From JACRIK01 sp040753835 (GTDB taxonomy: Bacteria; Planctomycetota; MHYJ01; JACQXL01), in assembly GCA_040753835.1 (NCBI GenBank), contig JBFMDM010000134.1, positions 1 through 5,798 on the forward strand: a stretch of 5,798 nucleotides of DNA, read 5' to 3'. The notes under the pieces are model-generated. The model saw nothing but the letters and a program-made list of their open reading frames with translations, did no database searches and was not told the origin of the DNA. The position numbers were made by a program, and so were the translations under genes. Shown here piece by piece: positions 1-5,798 of the stretch. Numbering within the stretch: the first letter of the stretch is position 1; the number at the start of each line of letters is the position of its first letter.

Positions 1-627
1 CCAGGGCTTAATCTTTGTTAGGTCAAACTTCTTGGCCGGGCTTTTACATTCAACCGGGGTTTCCTCGGCATCAGTAAACAGCGTCTTATACTGGTCGACC
101 AGCGCTTTGCCTTTATCGCTGATGGGTTTAACCAGGTAATTGCCTTTAACGGTCTTGCGCAGGTATATGTCGGTTCCTTCAGTGGTTTCCGGGCTGATGC
201 CGACCGAGGTGCAGAAGCAGAACTCATCGCACTTTTCGCAGGCCACGGTGATGATGGTATTCTTAGCCCGGCGCTTGAGATAGAATTCGTCGTTATAGTC
301 CCATGTAAAGACCTTATCCATAATTGGATAGGAAACCGCCTCGCAGGGACGCATGCCGAAAAGTATTGTCCTCTGTGGCTCGGGCGGTTCGGTCACAGCA
401 ATCTTGCCTTTCTCAGGAAATGAGTATTCCAGTATCGGCTCGCTGTCCGAGAAGAAGTATTCCTTGGTGGACTTGGTCGGGAATGGCAGTTCCAGATTGA
501 CCTCGCTAAAGGACGAGATTGGTTTATATGCCGAGTCGTTTCCCTCCTTGACTGGCGCAATAACTGTGTGTTTGTCCTTGAGCAACGTTTCAATTAGCGA
601 CTTCAGGTTGTCAGATGTAATTAGCAT
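1..627 (-). CDS. HydB/AsrA-like 4Fe-4S electron-transfer protein (3' end cut by window edge)
   Basis: The first 209 residues are visible, and the frame is still open at the left edge. The ATG at 627-625 lies one base after the stop of the MscS gene. A GMRPCEA motif sits at residues 91-97, followed by a basic stretch and a cysteine-rich CEKCDEFCFC segment (Cys130, 133, 137, 139) and SVG. This layout is typical of the beta subunit of sulfhydrogenases (HydB), anaerobic sulfite reductase subunit A (AsrA) and Flx-type iron-sulfur proteins. Family members are usually about 330-360 residues and carry two ferredoxin-type [4Fe-4S] motifs in the C-terminal half, so that part probably lies outside the window. 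The likely role is cytoplasmic electron transfer between a flavoprotein (HydG/AsrB/FlxA type) or hydrogenase and the MvhD-HdrA unit encoded upstream. No Shine-Dalgarno sequence is visible just before the start, so translation is probably coupled to the previous gene. The family call is fairly safe, but which complex it serves is inference. Confidence 0.8.
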   Translation of the reverse strand, partial: MLITSDNLKSLIETLLKDKHTVIAPVKEGNDSAYKPISSFSEVNLELPFPTKSTKEYFFSDSEPILEYSFPEKGKIAVTEPPEPQRTILFGMRPCEAVSYPIMDKVFTWDYNDEFYLKRRAKNTIITVACEKCDEFCFCTSVGISPETTEGTDIYLRKTVKGNYLVKPISDKGKALVDQYKTLFTDAEETPVECKSPAKKFDLTKIKPW

Positions 628-628
628 A

Positions 629-1714
629 TTAGTTGGTCTTCCCGTCGGCTGCCATCTCAGGCGCTTTTTCCTGGCTGTAATTTATCGCCCTGACAGGATA
701 GGGGATAACAATGCCTTTTTCCCTGTAACGTTGATGGAGTTGCTTGATGAATTCGTGCCGCAGGAGGAACGTATCCTTATACTCCTTACCCCTGAGAATC
801 ACGATAAAATTGACGCTGGACTCGCCGAAGGCGGTATAGCGCAGGTGCGGGTCGTAGTTTTCTACCGCGCCCGGGACTGTCTGCTGGATTTGCCTGGCTA
901 CTTCAAGGGTGGCCTTTTCCACCTCATCCAGATTGCTGTTATAATGGACGCCGATATCAATCCTGACCGAGACCTCCCGGTTCATCAGGGAGTAATTCAC
1001 CAGCACGGACTGGGCCAGTTTGGAGTTGGGGATGAGCACCATATTGTTGTTGAGCATCCGTATCCTGGTCGCCCGCCAGCCCACATCCTCCACGTAGCCC
1101 TCCTCGCCTGATTCCAGTTTGATGAAATCGTGGCGGCTGATATTCTTTGACATCGTGGTATAAAGCCCGGCAAAGAGATTTGAGAGCGTGTCCTGAAGCG
1201 CCAGGGCCACGGCCAGTCCGCCGATGCCCAGGGTGGTCAGGAGCGGCGTGATGGAAATCCCGACGCTGTGGAGAATCATCAGCGCGCCGATGATGATAAT
1301 CAGGATGCGGGCAAACGCCTTGGTCAGGTTGGTCAGTGGGAAGGTCTGCTGGATGCGGTCGCTGTACAGCGAAATCAATTGGGTGGCGATATTGGCCAGG
1401 ACGATAGTAATGGATACGCCCCAGATGACAACAAGCATTTTGTTGATATTGGCGTCCGTAGCCGCGGTTATGTTCCACTGCTTCTTGATGAAGTAGATGC
1501 TTCCAAGCAGACACCAGAATATCATGGTCTGCCTGAGATTATTGACAAGCGGCTCGTCCCATTTCCAGGCGGTTTTAGCGGCAACCTTTGAGAGATGGCG
1601 GAACAGGACTGATTTCAGGAACAGCCCGATGAAATACGCGGCCACGAATATAAGGGCCGAGTTGAACAGGTGAAACCAAAACTGGTTCCCAATAATGTTT
1701 GTAATATATTCCAT
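629..1714 (-). CDS. MscS-family mechanosensitive ion channel
   Basis: This 361-residue membrane protein is complete. Hydrophobic segments lie near residues 13-37, 62-77, 93-115 and 133-152. The last one, about 155-188, is the Gly/Ala-rich pore helix of MscS, with TTLGIGGLAVALALQDTLSN followed by LFAGLY. After it comes the cytoplasmic beta domain, with ISRHDFIKLESGEEGYVEDVG, then R-RMLNNNMVLIPN and a start-of-vestibule region (residues about 190-245). The alpha/beta vestibule domain runs to about residue 345, followed by a short polar tail. Family members open under membrane tension and release ions and small solutes on osmotic downshock. Length and helix number fit a medium-sized MscS with extra N-terminal helices rather than the roughly 286-residue E. 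coli type. The start is one base after the stop of the VIT1-like gene, and the next gene starts one base after its stop. Its place among redox genes is unusual, and a role in the redox pathway would be speculation. Confidence 0.93.
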   Translation of the reverse strand: MEYITNIIGNQFWFHLFNSALIFVAAYFIGLFLKSVLFRHLSKVAAKTAWKWDEPLVNNLRQTMIFWCLLGSIYFIKKQWNITAATDANINKMLVVIWGVSITIVLANIATQLISLYSDRIQQTFPLTNLTKAFARILIIIIGALMILHSVGISITPLLTTLGIGGLAVALALQDTLSNLFAGLYTTMSKNISRHDFIKLESGEEGYVEDVGWRATRIRMLNNNMVLIPNSKLAQSVLVNYSLMNREVSVRIDIGVHYNSNLDEVEKATLEVARQIQQTVPGAVENYDPHLRYTAFGESSVNFIVILRGKEYKDTFLLRHEFIKQLHQRYREKGIVIPYPVRAINYSQEKAPEMAADGKTN

Positions 1715-1715
1715 A

Positions 1716-2231
1716 CTAACCGCAAATTTCCGACACCCAGTGGCCTACATAATGGGTTATACCTATAACGATAATTACTATCAGCAGGTGTTCAGCAACC
1801 ACCCGGCTGACTTTTACGGATTGTTGCCTGCTTATCCGGACGCTGATTAGGGTTATCAGGAATAGGCCCCAGGCGATGGCCACTGCAATGGCCACGGGGA
1901 GTCCTACAGCGATAACAGTGATGGTTATCGTGCTGGAGAAATCCCATAACAAGACCGGGATGGTAAAGGTCAGCGCCACGACAAACTTGGCGATAAAGGT
2001 GGATATGGTGGCCATCCAGATTTCCGCTGTGGTATGCTTGTTCTCGGACTCCTCTGAGATATGGATGCCCAAGGCGTCGGAGAATGCGTCGGCAATGGCA
2101 ATGGTCAGGATACCTCCCAGCACGGCCAGTTTGCTGTGCGTGCCGGAATGCAGGCCGACCATCAGGCCCAGGGTGGTAATCACGCCCGATGTAGAGCCGA
2201 AACTGAACCCGGTTTTTATAGAATGGTTCAT
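1716..2231 (-). CDS. VIT1/CCC1-type divalent metal transporter
   Basis: A small integral membrane protein of 171 residues. I chose the ATG at 2231-2229 because it lies one base after the upstream stop. A longer reading to 2300 would overlap the iron-sulfur gene and adds an Arg-rich, non-family N-terminus. The sequence begins MNHSIKTGFSFGSTSG, then a GVITTLGLMVGL helix and the stretch GILTIAIADAFSDALGIHIS ending in EESEN (residues about 40-64). This is the hallmark of short VIT1/CCC1 proteins, where acidic residues such as Glu60, Glu61 and Glu63 probably contact metal. Further hydrophobic stretches lie at about 76-96, 103-132 and 147-166. The family moves Fe2+ or Mn2+ out of the cytosol. Substrate and direction are not established for this short prokaryotic form. 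Its neighbours make heavily iron-loaded proteins, so a link to iron handling is plausible but inferred. Confidence 0.85.
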   Translation of the reverse strand: MNHSIKTGFSFGSTSGVITTLGLMVGLHSGTHSKLAVLGGILTIAIADAFSDALGIHISEESENKHTTAEIWMATISTFIAKFVVALTFTIPVLLWDFSSTITITVIAVGLPVAIAVAIAWGLFLITLISVRISRQQSVKVSRVVAEHLLIVIIVIGITHYVGHWVSEICG

Positions 2232-2232
2232 A

Positions 2233-3084
2233 TTATATAATAAAGTTCTCCTTATCCTCAGGGCTATAAGTCGCCAGGGGCGGCGGCACCTTGTCGTCAA
2301 ACCCGGCCTCGTATCCGAAGTTGGCCTTGATGTTATTGTAGACCATTTTGTTAAGGAGCATTAGGGGGATTCCGACCGGGCAGGCGCGCTCGCACTCGCC
2401 GCAGTCCACGCAACGGCCGGCCAGGTGATAGGCCCGGGTCAGGTTCCACATGAAATTGCCTGCTGGATTGGGCGAGGTCGGTATCCACTGGGGCTGGTTC
2501 TTGTCCGCAATACAGCGGTTGCAATAGCACATCGGGCATATCTGCCTGCAGGCGTAGCACTTGATGCACTTGTTGAATTCCTTGTCCCAGAAGGCACGGC
2601 GTTCGGCCGGTGATAATTTCATCAGTTCGGCTATCTTCTTATTCAGGTCATCCGATGTATAGCCCTTAACCGGCATCTCGATTAATTCGTCATAAAGATT
2701 TGTGGTCTTGTCGCTGGTTGATGTAGCGATAATATAGACATCGTTCCTGGTGAGTTGGTGCTCCTGAATCAGCGCGGTAATGGCCCTCAGGCTGGAGTAT
2801 GAGGCAATGACGCCGCGCCGGCCTAATGCTTTGACTTCTGGTTTTAACAGGTATTTGCTGAGCATTACGCAACAGGTATCGTCGTAGATGAGTTTGTCCG
2901 CCTCGTCAGGCGAAGTAATCATTACAGGCCGGGCCAGTTCACTCCGCCCCTTCGGGTGCTCGTGGTCACGCTTCGCTAACGCTCCGTTTAGTTCAGGACT
3001 ATCGCCTTTTTCATAGCCGATAAAGACGCCGATGGTCTTGGTCTCCAGCAGTTCCTTCACACGTGTTTTGAGTTTGTCTATCAT
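2233..3084 (-). CDS. Two-cluster [4Fe-4S] electron-transfer protein (Flx/HdrC-like) with in-frame insertion
   Basis: A 283-residue soluble protein. The ATG at 3084 follows the mvhD stop after four bases. The N-terminal two thirds form an alpha/beta region with GVFIGYEKG near residue 19 and RRGVIASYSSLRA near 89. The C-terminal third carries the clusters: CIKCYACRQICPMCYCNRC (Cys173, 176, 179, 183, with extra Cys186, 188, 191) and CVDCGECERACP (Cys225, 228, 231, 235), giving two [4Fe-4S] sites in HdrC/ferredoxin style. The tail PPPLATYSPEDKENF looks typical of iron-sulfur proteins found next to MvhD and HdrA in anaerobes. The likely job is to carry electrons between the HydB-like protein and MvhD-HdrA, or to a second acceptor. 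Residues about 33-50 are an 18-residue hydrophilic insertion between EKGDSPEL and ARPVMI (see the repeat entry); without it the protein would be 265 residues. The reading frame is intact, so the gene is probably functional. The exact subunit name (FlxB, FlxC or HdrC-like) is uncertain. Confidence 0.82.
   Translation of the reverse strand: MIDKLKTRVKELLETKTIGVFIGYEKGDSPELNGALAKRDHEHPKGRSELARPVMITSPDEADKLIYDDTCCVMLSKYLLKPEVKALGRRGVIASYSSLRAITALIQEHQLTRNDVYIIATSTSDKTTNLYDELIEMPVKGYTSDDLNKKIAELMKLSPAERRAFWDKEFNKCIKCYACRQICPMCYCNRCIADKNQPQWIPTSPNPAGNFMWNLTRAYHLAGRCVDCGECERACPVGIPLMLLNKMVYNNIKANFGYEAGFDDKVPPPLATYSPEDKENFII
2936..2995. repeat. 54-bp in-frame insertion flanked by 6-bp direct repeat
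   Basis: The hexamer AGTTCA occurs at 2936-2941 and again at 2990-2995, exactly 54 bases apart (18 codons). The 48 bases between the copies are GC-rich (31 of 48). They contain the palindromic core CCCTTCGGG at 2948-2956 and three closely spaced CGCT units between 2969 and 2982. Deleting one hexamer plus the interior leaves the frame intact and joins EKGDSPEL directly to ARPVMITSPDEA, the spacing I recall for relatives. The structure fits insertion of a tiny repeat element with target-site duplication, comparable in principle to Rickettsia palindromic elements that sit in frame inside genes. I see no second copy in this window. That it is an element rather than a lineage-specific loop is inference. 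Confidence 0.6.
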
Positions 3085-3088
3085 AATA

Positions 3089-3505
3089 TCATTCGCCCAG
3101 TTTGCCGAAAGGCCCCAATGCCTTTACCGCATCGGTGACCTTGTTAACCACTTCCACGAATTTAGCGCCTTCGGCGGCCGAGACCCAGGAGAAATGGATG
3201 CGGTCCGGTTCAATGCCGGTATATTCCAGCATATCCTTGAAGACCATCCAGCGCCGGCGGGCCAGGAAATTGCCGCTCCGGTAATGGCAGTCGTTCGGAT
3301 GGCAGCCCGAGACCAGGATGCCGTCCGCGCCGGTCTCAAATGCCTTCATCAGGAAGAGCGGGTCCAGCCGTCCGGTGCAGGGGACCTTGATGACCCGGAT
3401 GTTCGGGGCGTATTTCAGGCGGCTGGTGCCGGCCAGGTCCGCGCCGGCGTAACTGCACCAGTTGCACAGGAAAGCGATTATCTTTGGCTCAAAGTTGTCA
3501 GTCAT
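3089..3505 (-). CDS. mvhD: MvhD/FlxD-type [2Fe-2S] electron-transfer protein
   Basis: A 138-residue cytoplasmic protein, full length for the MvhD (methyl-viologen-reducing hydrogenase delta subunit) family. Diagnostic pieces in order are FLCNWCSYAGADLAG (Cys14, Cys17), KVPCTGRLD (Cys43), GADGILVSGCHPNDCHYRSGN (Cys68, Cys73) and a C-terminal VSAAEGAKFVEVV helix. The five conserved cysteines provide the [2Fe-2S] cluster ligands. MvhD docks on HdrA and passes electrons from a hydrogenase, formate dehydrogenase or NAD(P)H oxidoreductase to the HdrA flavin. In non-methanogens the same protein is called FlxD. The ATG at 3505 lies two bases after the exonuclease stop, with no strong Shine-Dalgarno sequence. 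In the arrangements I recall, this gene directly follows hdrA; here an exonuclease gene separates them. Confidence 0.95.
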   Translation of the reverse strand: MTDNFEPKIIAFLCNWCSYAGADLAGTSRLKYAPNIRVIKVPCTGRLDPLFLMKAFETGADGILVSGCHPNDCHYRSGNFLARRRWMVFKDMLEYTGIEPDRIHFSWVSAAEGAKFVEVVNKVTDAVKALGPFGKLGE

Positions 3506-3507
3506 AG

Positions 3508-4320
3508 TTATTTTAGGGTTACTTCAAGAATCCGGTCTAAGCGAAACTGCCGGTCTTCGGAACAGTTATGGCAGTAGGCCGAGACATAGGTCTTGCCTAA
3601 AAAGGAATAGATATTAAACGGCATAATCTCACGCTGGGTTTCATCGCCCTTGTTATTGCGGTATTTTATTTCCACAGGTCTGCCTTTGTCTATCGCCTGT
3701 GTCAGGGCGATTTTGTCGTCCGGAAGTTCTATCTTGTCAAAGATATAATCGGCAAAGCGCAGGCCGCTGGTGGTCCGGTGGGCGATTTCCTGGATGGTCA
3801 TCTTGCTTTCCAGTCGTTCCAGGCATTTCTTGTAGAGTCCGATAACCGCATAAGAATCAGCCAGGGCGCGGTGATAGCCGTTGTTCTTGATATCAAGTGT
3901 GGTGCAGAGCGTTGACAATTTGTGGTTCTCCACATCTTTGAAGCACATCTTGGCCAGTTCGCAGGAATCAAGGAGTACATTGTTCGGCGTTTTAATCTTG
4001 TATATGGCAACCGCGGCCATCAGGAATCCTACGTCAAAGGCGACGTTATGGCCGATGAGGGGGTCATCGCCGATGTATTTCAGAAAGGACAGCAGGGCGT
4101 CCTTTTCATACGGCGCGTTTCTGACCATCTCATCGGTTATCCCGTGAATCTTGATGACCTCCTGCGGGATAGGTCGTCCCGGATTGACAAAGGTTTTGAA
4201 ACTGTCAATCTCTTTGCCGTCCTCTGGATTGAACCGGATTGCGCCGATTTCAACTATCTTGTCCTTTATCGGATACAATCCAGTGGTCTCAAAATCAAAC
4301 GATATTAAGGTATTTATCAT
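3508..4320 (-). CDS. DnaQ-like 3'-5' exonuclease fused to a WYL domain
   Basis: The product has 270 residues. I chose the ATG at 4320-4318 because it overlaps the hdrA stop as ATGA and leads straight into MINTLISFDFETTG. A longer reading to 4380 adds 20 residues lying inside hdrA. Residues 1-170 are a DEDDh RNase T/DnaQ exonuclease with all catalytic residues present: Asp9 and Glu11 in FDFETTG, Asp96 in IGHNVAFD, His150 and Asp155 in YHRALAD. This resembles the epsilon subunit of DNA polymerase III, but the gene is a separate, shorter protein. Residues about 207-270 form a WYL-type domain, with VEIKYRNNKG then MPFNIYSFLGKTYVSAYC and QFRLDRI. WYL domains bind ligands or nucleic acid and often regulate defence or DNA-damage responses. 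It may be a regulated nuclease or a nucleic-acid-sensing factor; the target is unknown. The WYL loop carries a CHNC motif (Cys250, Cys253). Confidence 0.88.
   Translation of the reverse strand: MINTLISFDFETTGLYPIKDKIVEIGAIRFNPEDGKEIDSFKTFVNPGRPIPQEVIKIHGITDEMVRNAPYEKDALLSFLKYIGDDPLIGHNVAFDVGFLMAAVAIYKIKTPNNVLLDSCELAKMCFKDVENHKLSTLCTTLDIKNNGYHRALADSYAVIGLYKKCLERLESKMTIQEIAHRTTSGLRFADYIFDKIELPDDKIALTQAIDKGRPVEIKYRNNKGDETQREIMPFNIYSFLGKTYVSAYCHNCSEDRQFRLDRILEVTLK
4317..4320 (-). promoter_or_regulatory. ATGA stop/start overlap coupling hdrA to the exonuclease gene
   Basis: The hdrA stop TGA (4319-4317) shares bases with the ATG (4320-4318) of the exonuclease gene. There is no purine-rich ribosome binding site in the 25 bases upstream. 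Translation of the nuclease is therefore probably by termination-reinitiation after hdrA, which would tie its amount to HdrA. Confidence 0.75.
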
Positions 4321-5798
4321 GATAACGATAGTATTTCGGCGAAGACCTGTTCCTCGGTTATTCCGGCCAGGTCCGGGCACTTGGACGGGCAGGTGGCCAC
4401 GCAGACCCCGCAGCCCTGGCAGAGCCCTTCATTGACCCGGGCGACCTGGCGAATCAGCCGGCCCTGTTTGTCCTTGATGTCTTTTAGTTCAATTGCCTTA
4501 TAAGGGCAGGCATTGACGCACATCTGGCATCCGGTGCAGAGGGTTTCATTAATCCGGGCAACTGTGCCTTCCTTGCTCAACGTATCCTTGGAGAACAATG
4601 CCAGTACCTTGCTGGCTGCGCCTGAGGCCTGGGAGACCGAGTCCGGGATATCCTTGGGCGCCTGGCAGGCGCCGGCCAGGAAGATGCCGGCATTGGTCGT
4701 CTCAACCGGACGCAGTTTCGGATGCGCCTCGGTCAGCCAATGGTACTTGTCGTATGCAGTTCCCAGTTTCTGGTAGAGTGTCTCTATATTCTTATTTGGT
4801 ATCATTGCCGAGGCCAGGACCACTAAATCGGTTTCTATCTCCACTTTATTGCCGCTCAGGGTATCCATCCCGCGGACAATGAGTTTATCCTTTTTGCGGA
4901 AGATGCGGCTGACCCGTCCGCGCAGGTAGACCGCGCCGTCTTCTTCAATGGCGCGCATCACGAATTCCTCATATCCCTTGCCGCCGGCCCGGATGTCAAT
5001 ATAAAACACATATGCCTTGCCGTGGTGGACCTTGTGCTTGTAAAGCATGGTCTGCTTGGCCGTGTACATACAGCAGATTTTGGAGCAGTATTCTATGCCC
5101 TTGGCCGGGTCGCGCGAGCCCACGCACTGGATGAAGACCACGGTTTCAGGCACCTTGCCGTCTGAGGGTCGTTTGATTTCGCCTTTGGTCGGACCTGAGG
5201 CGCTGATAATCCGCTCAAACTGCAGTCCGTTAATCACGTCCTTGTATTTGCCAAGCCCGTATTCGCCGTAGAAATTATTGGGCAGTATTTCGTAGCCGAC
5301 CGCCACGACAATGGAGCCGACCTTTTCGGTGATGATTTCATCCTGTTGGGTATAATCAATGGCGCCGGGCGGGCAGACCTTCTCGCACAAGCCGCAGCGG
5401 TTCTTGAGCAGTTTGGTGCAGTGTTCCTTGTCTATGACCGGGATATTGGGTACGGCCTGCGGGAAAGGCACGTAGATTGCTGTCCGGTAGCCAGTACCCT
5501 GGTCGAATTCTGAAGGAATCTTCTTCTGCGGGCATTTCTGCCAGCACAGACCGCAGCCGGTGCAGAGGTTCTCCTTGACAAAGCGTGCCTTCTTGCGGAT
5601 GGTCACCTCAAAGTTACCCAAATATCCTTTGATGCTTTCTATCTCGCTGTAGGTGTATAACTTTATATTCTTATGCCGGGCGCAGTCAACCATCTTTGGC
5701 GTCAGGATGCATTGCGAGCAGTCAAGGGTCGGGAAGGTCTCGGACAATCCGGCCATCTTGCCGCCGATGGAAGGGGTCTGCTCAACCAAGACAACCTG
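4317..5798 (-). CDS. hdrA: HdrA, flavin/iron-sulfur subunit of heterodisulfide-reductase-type complex (5' end cut)
   Basis: The last 493 residues are visible. The frame is open through the right edge, so the true start and the first part of the FAD-binding domain (about 150 residues by family length) are missing. The visible part begins at the second strand of the Rossmann fold (VVLVEQTPSIGGKM). It continues with TLDCSQCILTPKM (Cys27, Cys30), then two inserted [4Fe-4S] motifs: Cys79, 82, 85, 89 and Cys127, 135, 138, 142. Next come the thioredoxin-reductase-like half with QCVGSRD and EYCSKICCMYTAKQ (Cys238, 242, 243), GIFLAGACQAPKDIPDSVSQ closing the FAD site, and two C-terminal ferredoxin motifs (Cys421, 424, 427, 431 and Cys460, 463, 466, 470). 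HdrA is the site of flavin-based electron bifurcation, taking electrons from MvhD/FlxD and splitting them between ferredoxin and HdrBC-type partners. The mvhD gene two positions downstream supports this. A TTG at 5789 is not the start, since family residues continue upstream of it. Confidence 0.96.
   Translation of the reverse strand, partial: QVVLVEQTPSIGGKMAGLSETFPTLDCSQCILTPKMVDCARHKNIKLYTYSEIESIKGYLGNFEVTIRKKARFVKENLCTGCGLCWQKCPQKKIPSEFDQGTGYRTAIYVPFPQAVPNIPVIDKEHCTKLLKNRCGLCEKVCPPGAIDYTQQDEIITEKVGSIVVAVGYEILPNNFYGEYGLGKYKDVINGLQFERIISASGPTKGEIKRPSDGKVPETVVFIQCVGSRDPAKGIEYCSKICCMYTAKQTMLYKHKVHHGKAYVFYIDIRAGGKGYEEFVMRAIEEDGAVYLRGRVSRIFRKKDKLIVRGMDTLSGNKVEIETDLVVLASAMIPNKNIETLYQKLGTAYDKYHWLTEAHPKLRPVETTNAGIFLAGACQAPKDIPDSVSQASGAASKVLALFSKDTLSKEGTVARINETLCTGCQMCVNACPYKAIELKDIKDKQGRLIRQVARVNEGLCQGCGVCVATCPSKCPDLAGITEEQVFAEILSLS

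Noticed and set aside
353..1111. Long plus-strand open frame of 252 codons
   Set aside because: It lies antisense to the end of the MscS gene and the start of the HydB-like gene, both of which have clear family motifs. Its translation shows no recognisable domain.
957..1514. 185-codon minus-strand frame inside the MscS gene
   Set aside because: It is an out-of-frame shadow with His/Arg/Gly-rich composition, while the MscS frame has conserved pore and beta-domain motifs.
2232..2300. Upstream 23-residue extension of the VIT1-like protein
   Set aside because: It runs into the preceding iron-sulfur gene and reads as an Arg-rich peptide foreign to the family. The ATG at 2231 fits better.
1876..2364. 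Plus-strand frame of 162 codons opposite the VIT1-like gene
   Set aside because: It is antisense to a well-recognised transporter. The apparent hydrophobicity mirrors the membrane helices on the other strand.
2936..2995. Sequencing error or frameshift as explanation of the odd 18-residue stretch
   Set aside because: The segment is exactly 54 bases with a matching 6-base repeat on each side. The frame is correct before and after it, which an error would not produce.
4321..4380. Upstream 20-residue extension of the exonuclease
   Set aside because: It would overlap hdrA by 64 bases and gives an Arg/Pro/Gly-rich leader. The ATG at 4320 gives the family N-terminus and an ATGA overlap.
5787..5789. 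TTG as the hdrA start
   Set aside because: The frame is open to the window edge and the codons upstream (Gln-Val-Val) continue the Rossmann strand, so the gene begins outside the window.

Overview
The window is one unbroken run of seven genes, all on the minus strand, so transcription runs from the right edge to the left edge. Neighbours are separated by 1 to 4 bases or overlap by 4 bases. I see no internal promoter, terminator, RNA gene or CRISPR array, and no gene-free stretch longer than a few bases. The first gene (hdrA) is cut by the right edge and the last (a HydB/AsrA-like iron-sulfur protein) by the left edge, so the operon continues both ways.

Four genes belong to one electron-transfer module. 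They are HdrA (flavin and iron-sulfur subunit of heterodisulfide-reductase-type bifurcating complexes), an MvhD/FlxD-type [2Fe-2S] protein, a protein with two C-terminal [4Fe-4S] motifs, and a HydB/AsrA-type iron-sulfur protein. This set resembles the Hdr-Flx and sulfhydrogenase-like modules of anaerobes. There, a flavoprotein or hydrogenase passes electrons through MvhD to HdrA, which splits them between ferredoxin and a disulfide-type acceptor. The NAD(P)/FAD or hydrogenase partner is not in the window and would be expected past the left edge. HdrB is not visible either.

Three genes have no obvious role in that chemistry. A DnaQ-like DEDDh exonuclease fused to a WYL sensor domain lies between hdrA and mvhD and is joined to hdrA by an ATGA overlap. 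A VIT1/CCC1-type metal transporter and an MscS-type mechanosensitive channel lie next to each other between the two [4Fe-4S] genes.

The most distinctive sequence feature is in the two-cluster [4Fe-4S] gene. A GC-rich segment of 54 bases (18 codons) is bounded by a 6-base direct repeat. Removing one repeat plus the segment restores a reading frame that, from memory, looks like the normal family sequence. It looks like a small in-frame insertion element.

The gene content points to a strictly anaerobic prokaryote, most likely an uncultured bacterium. Base composition is near 50% GC by eye. I cannot place the lineage from sequence alone.
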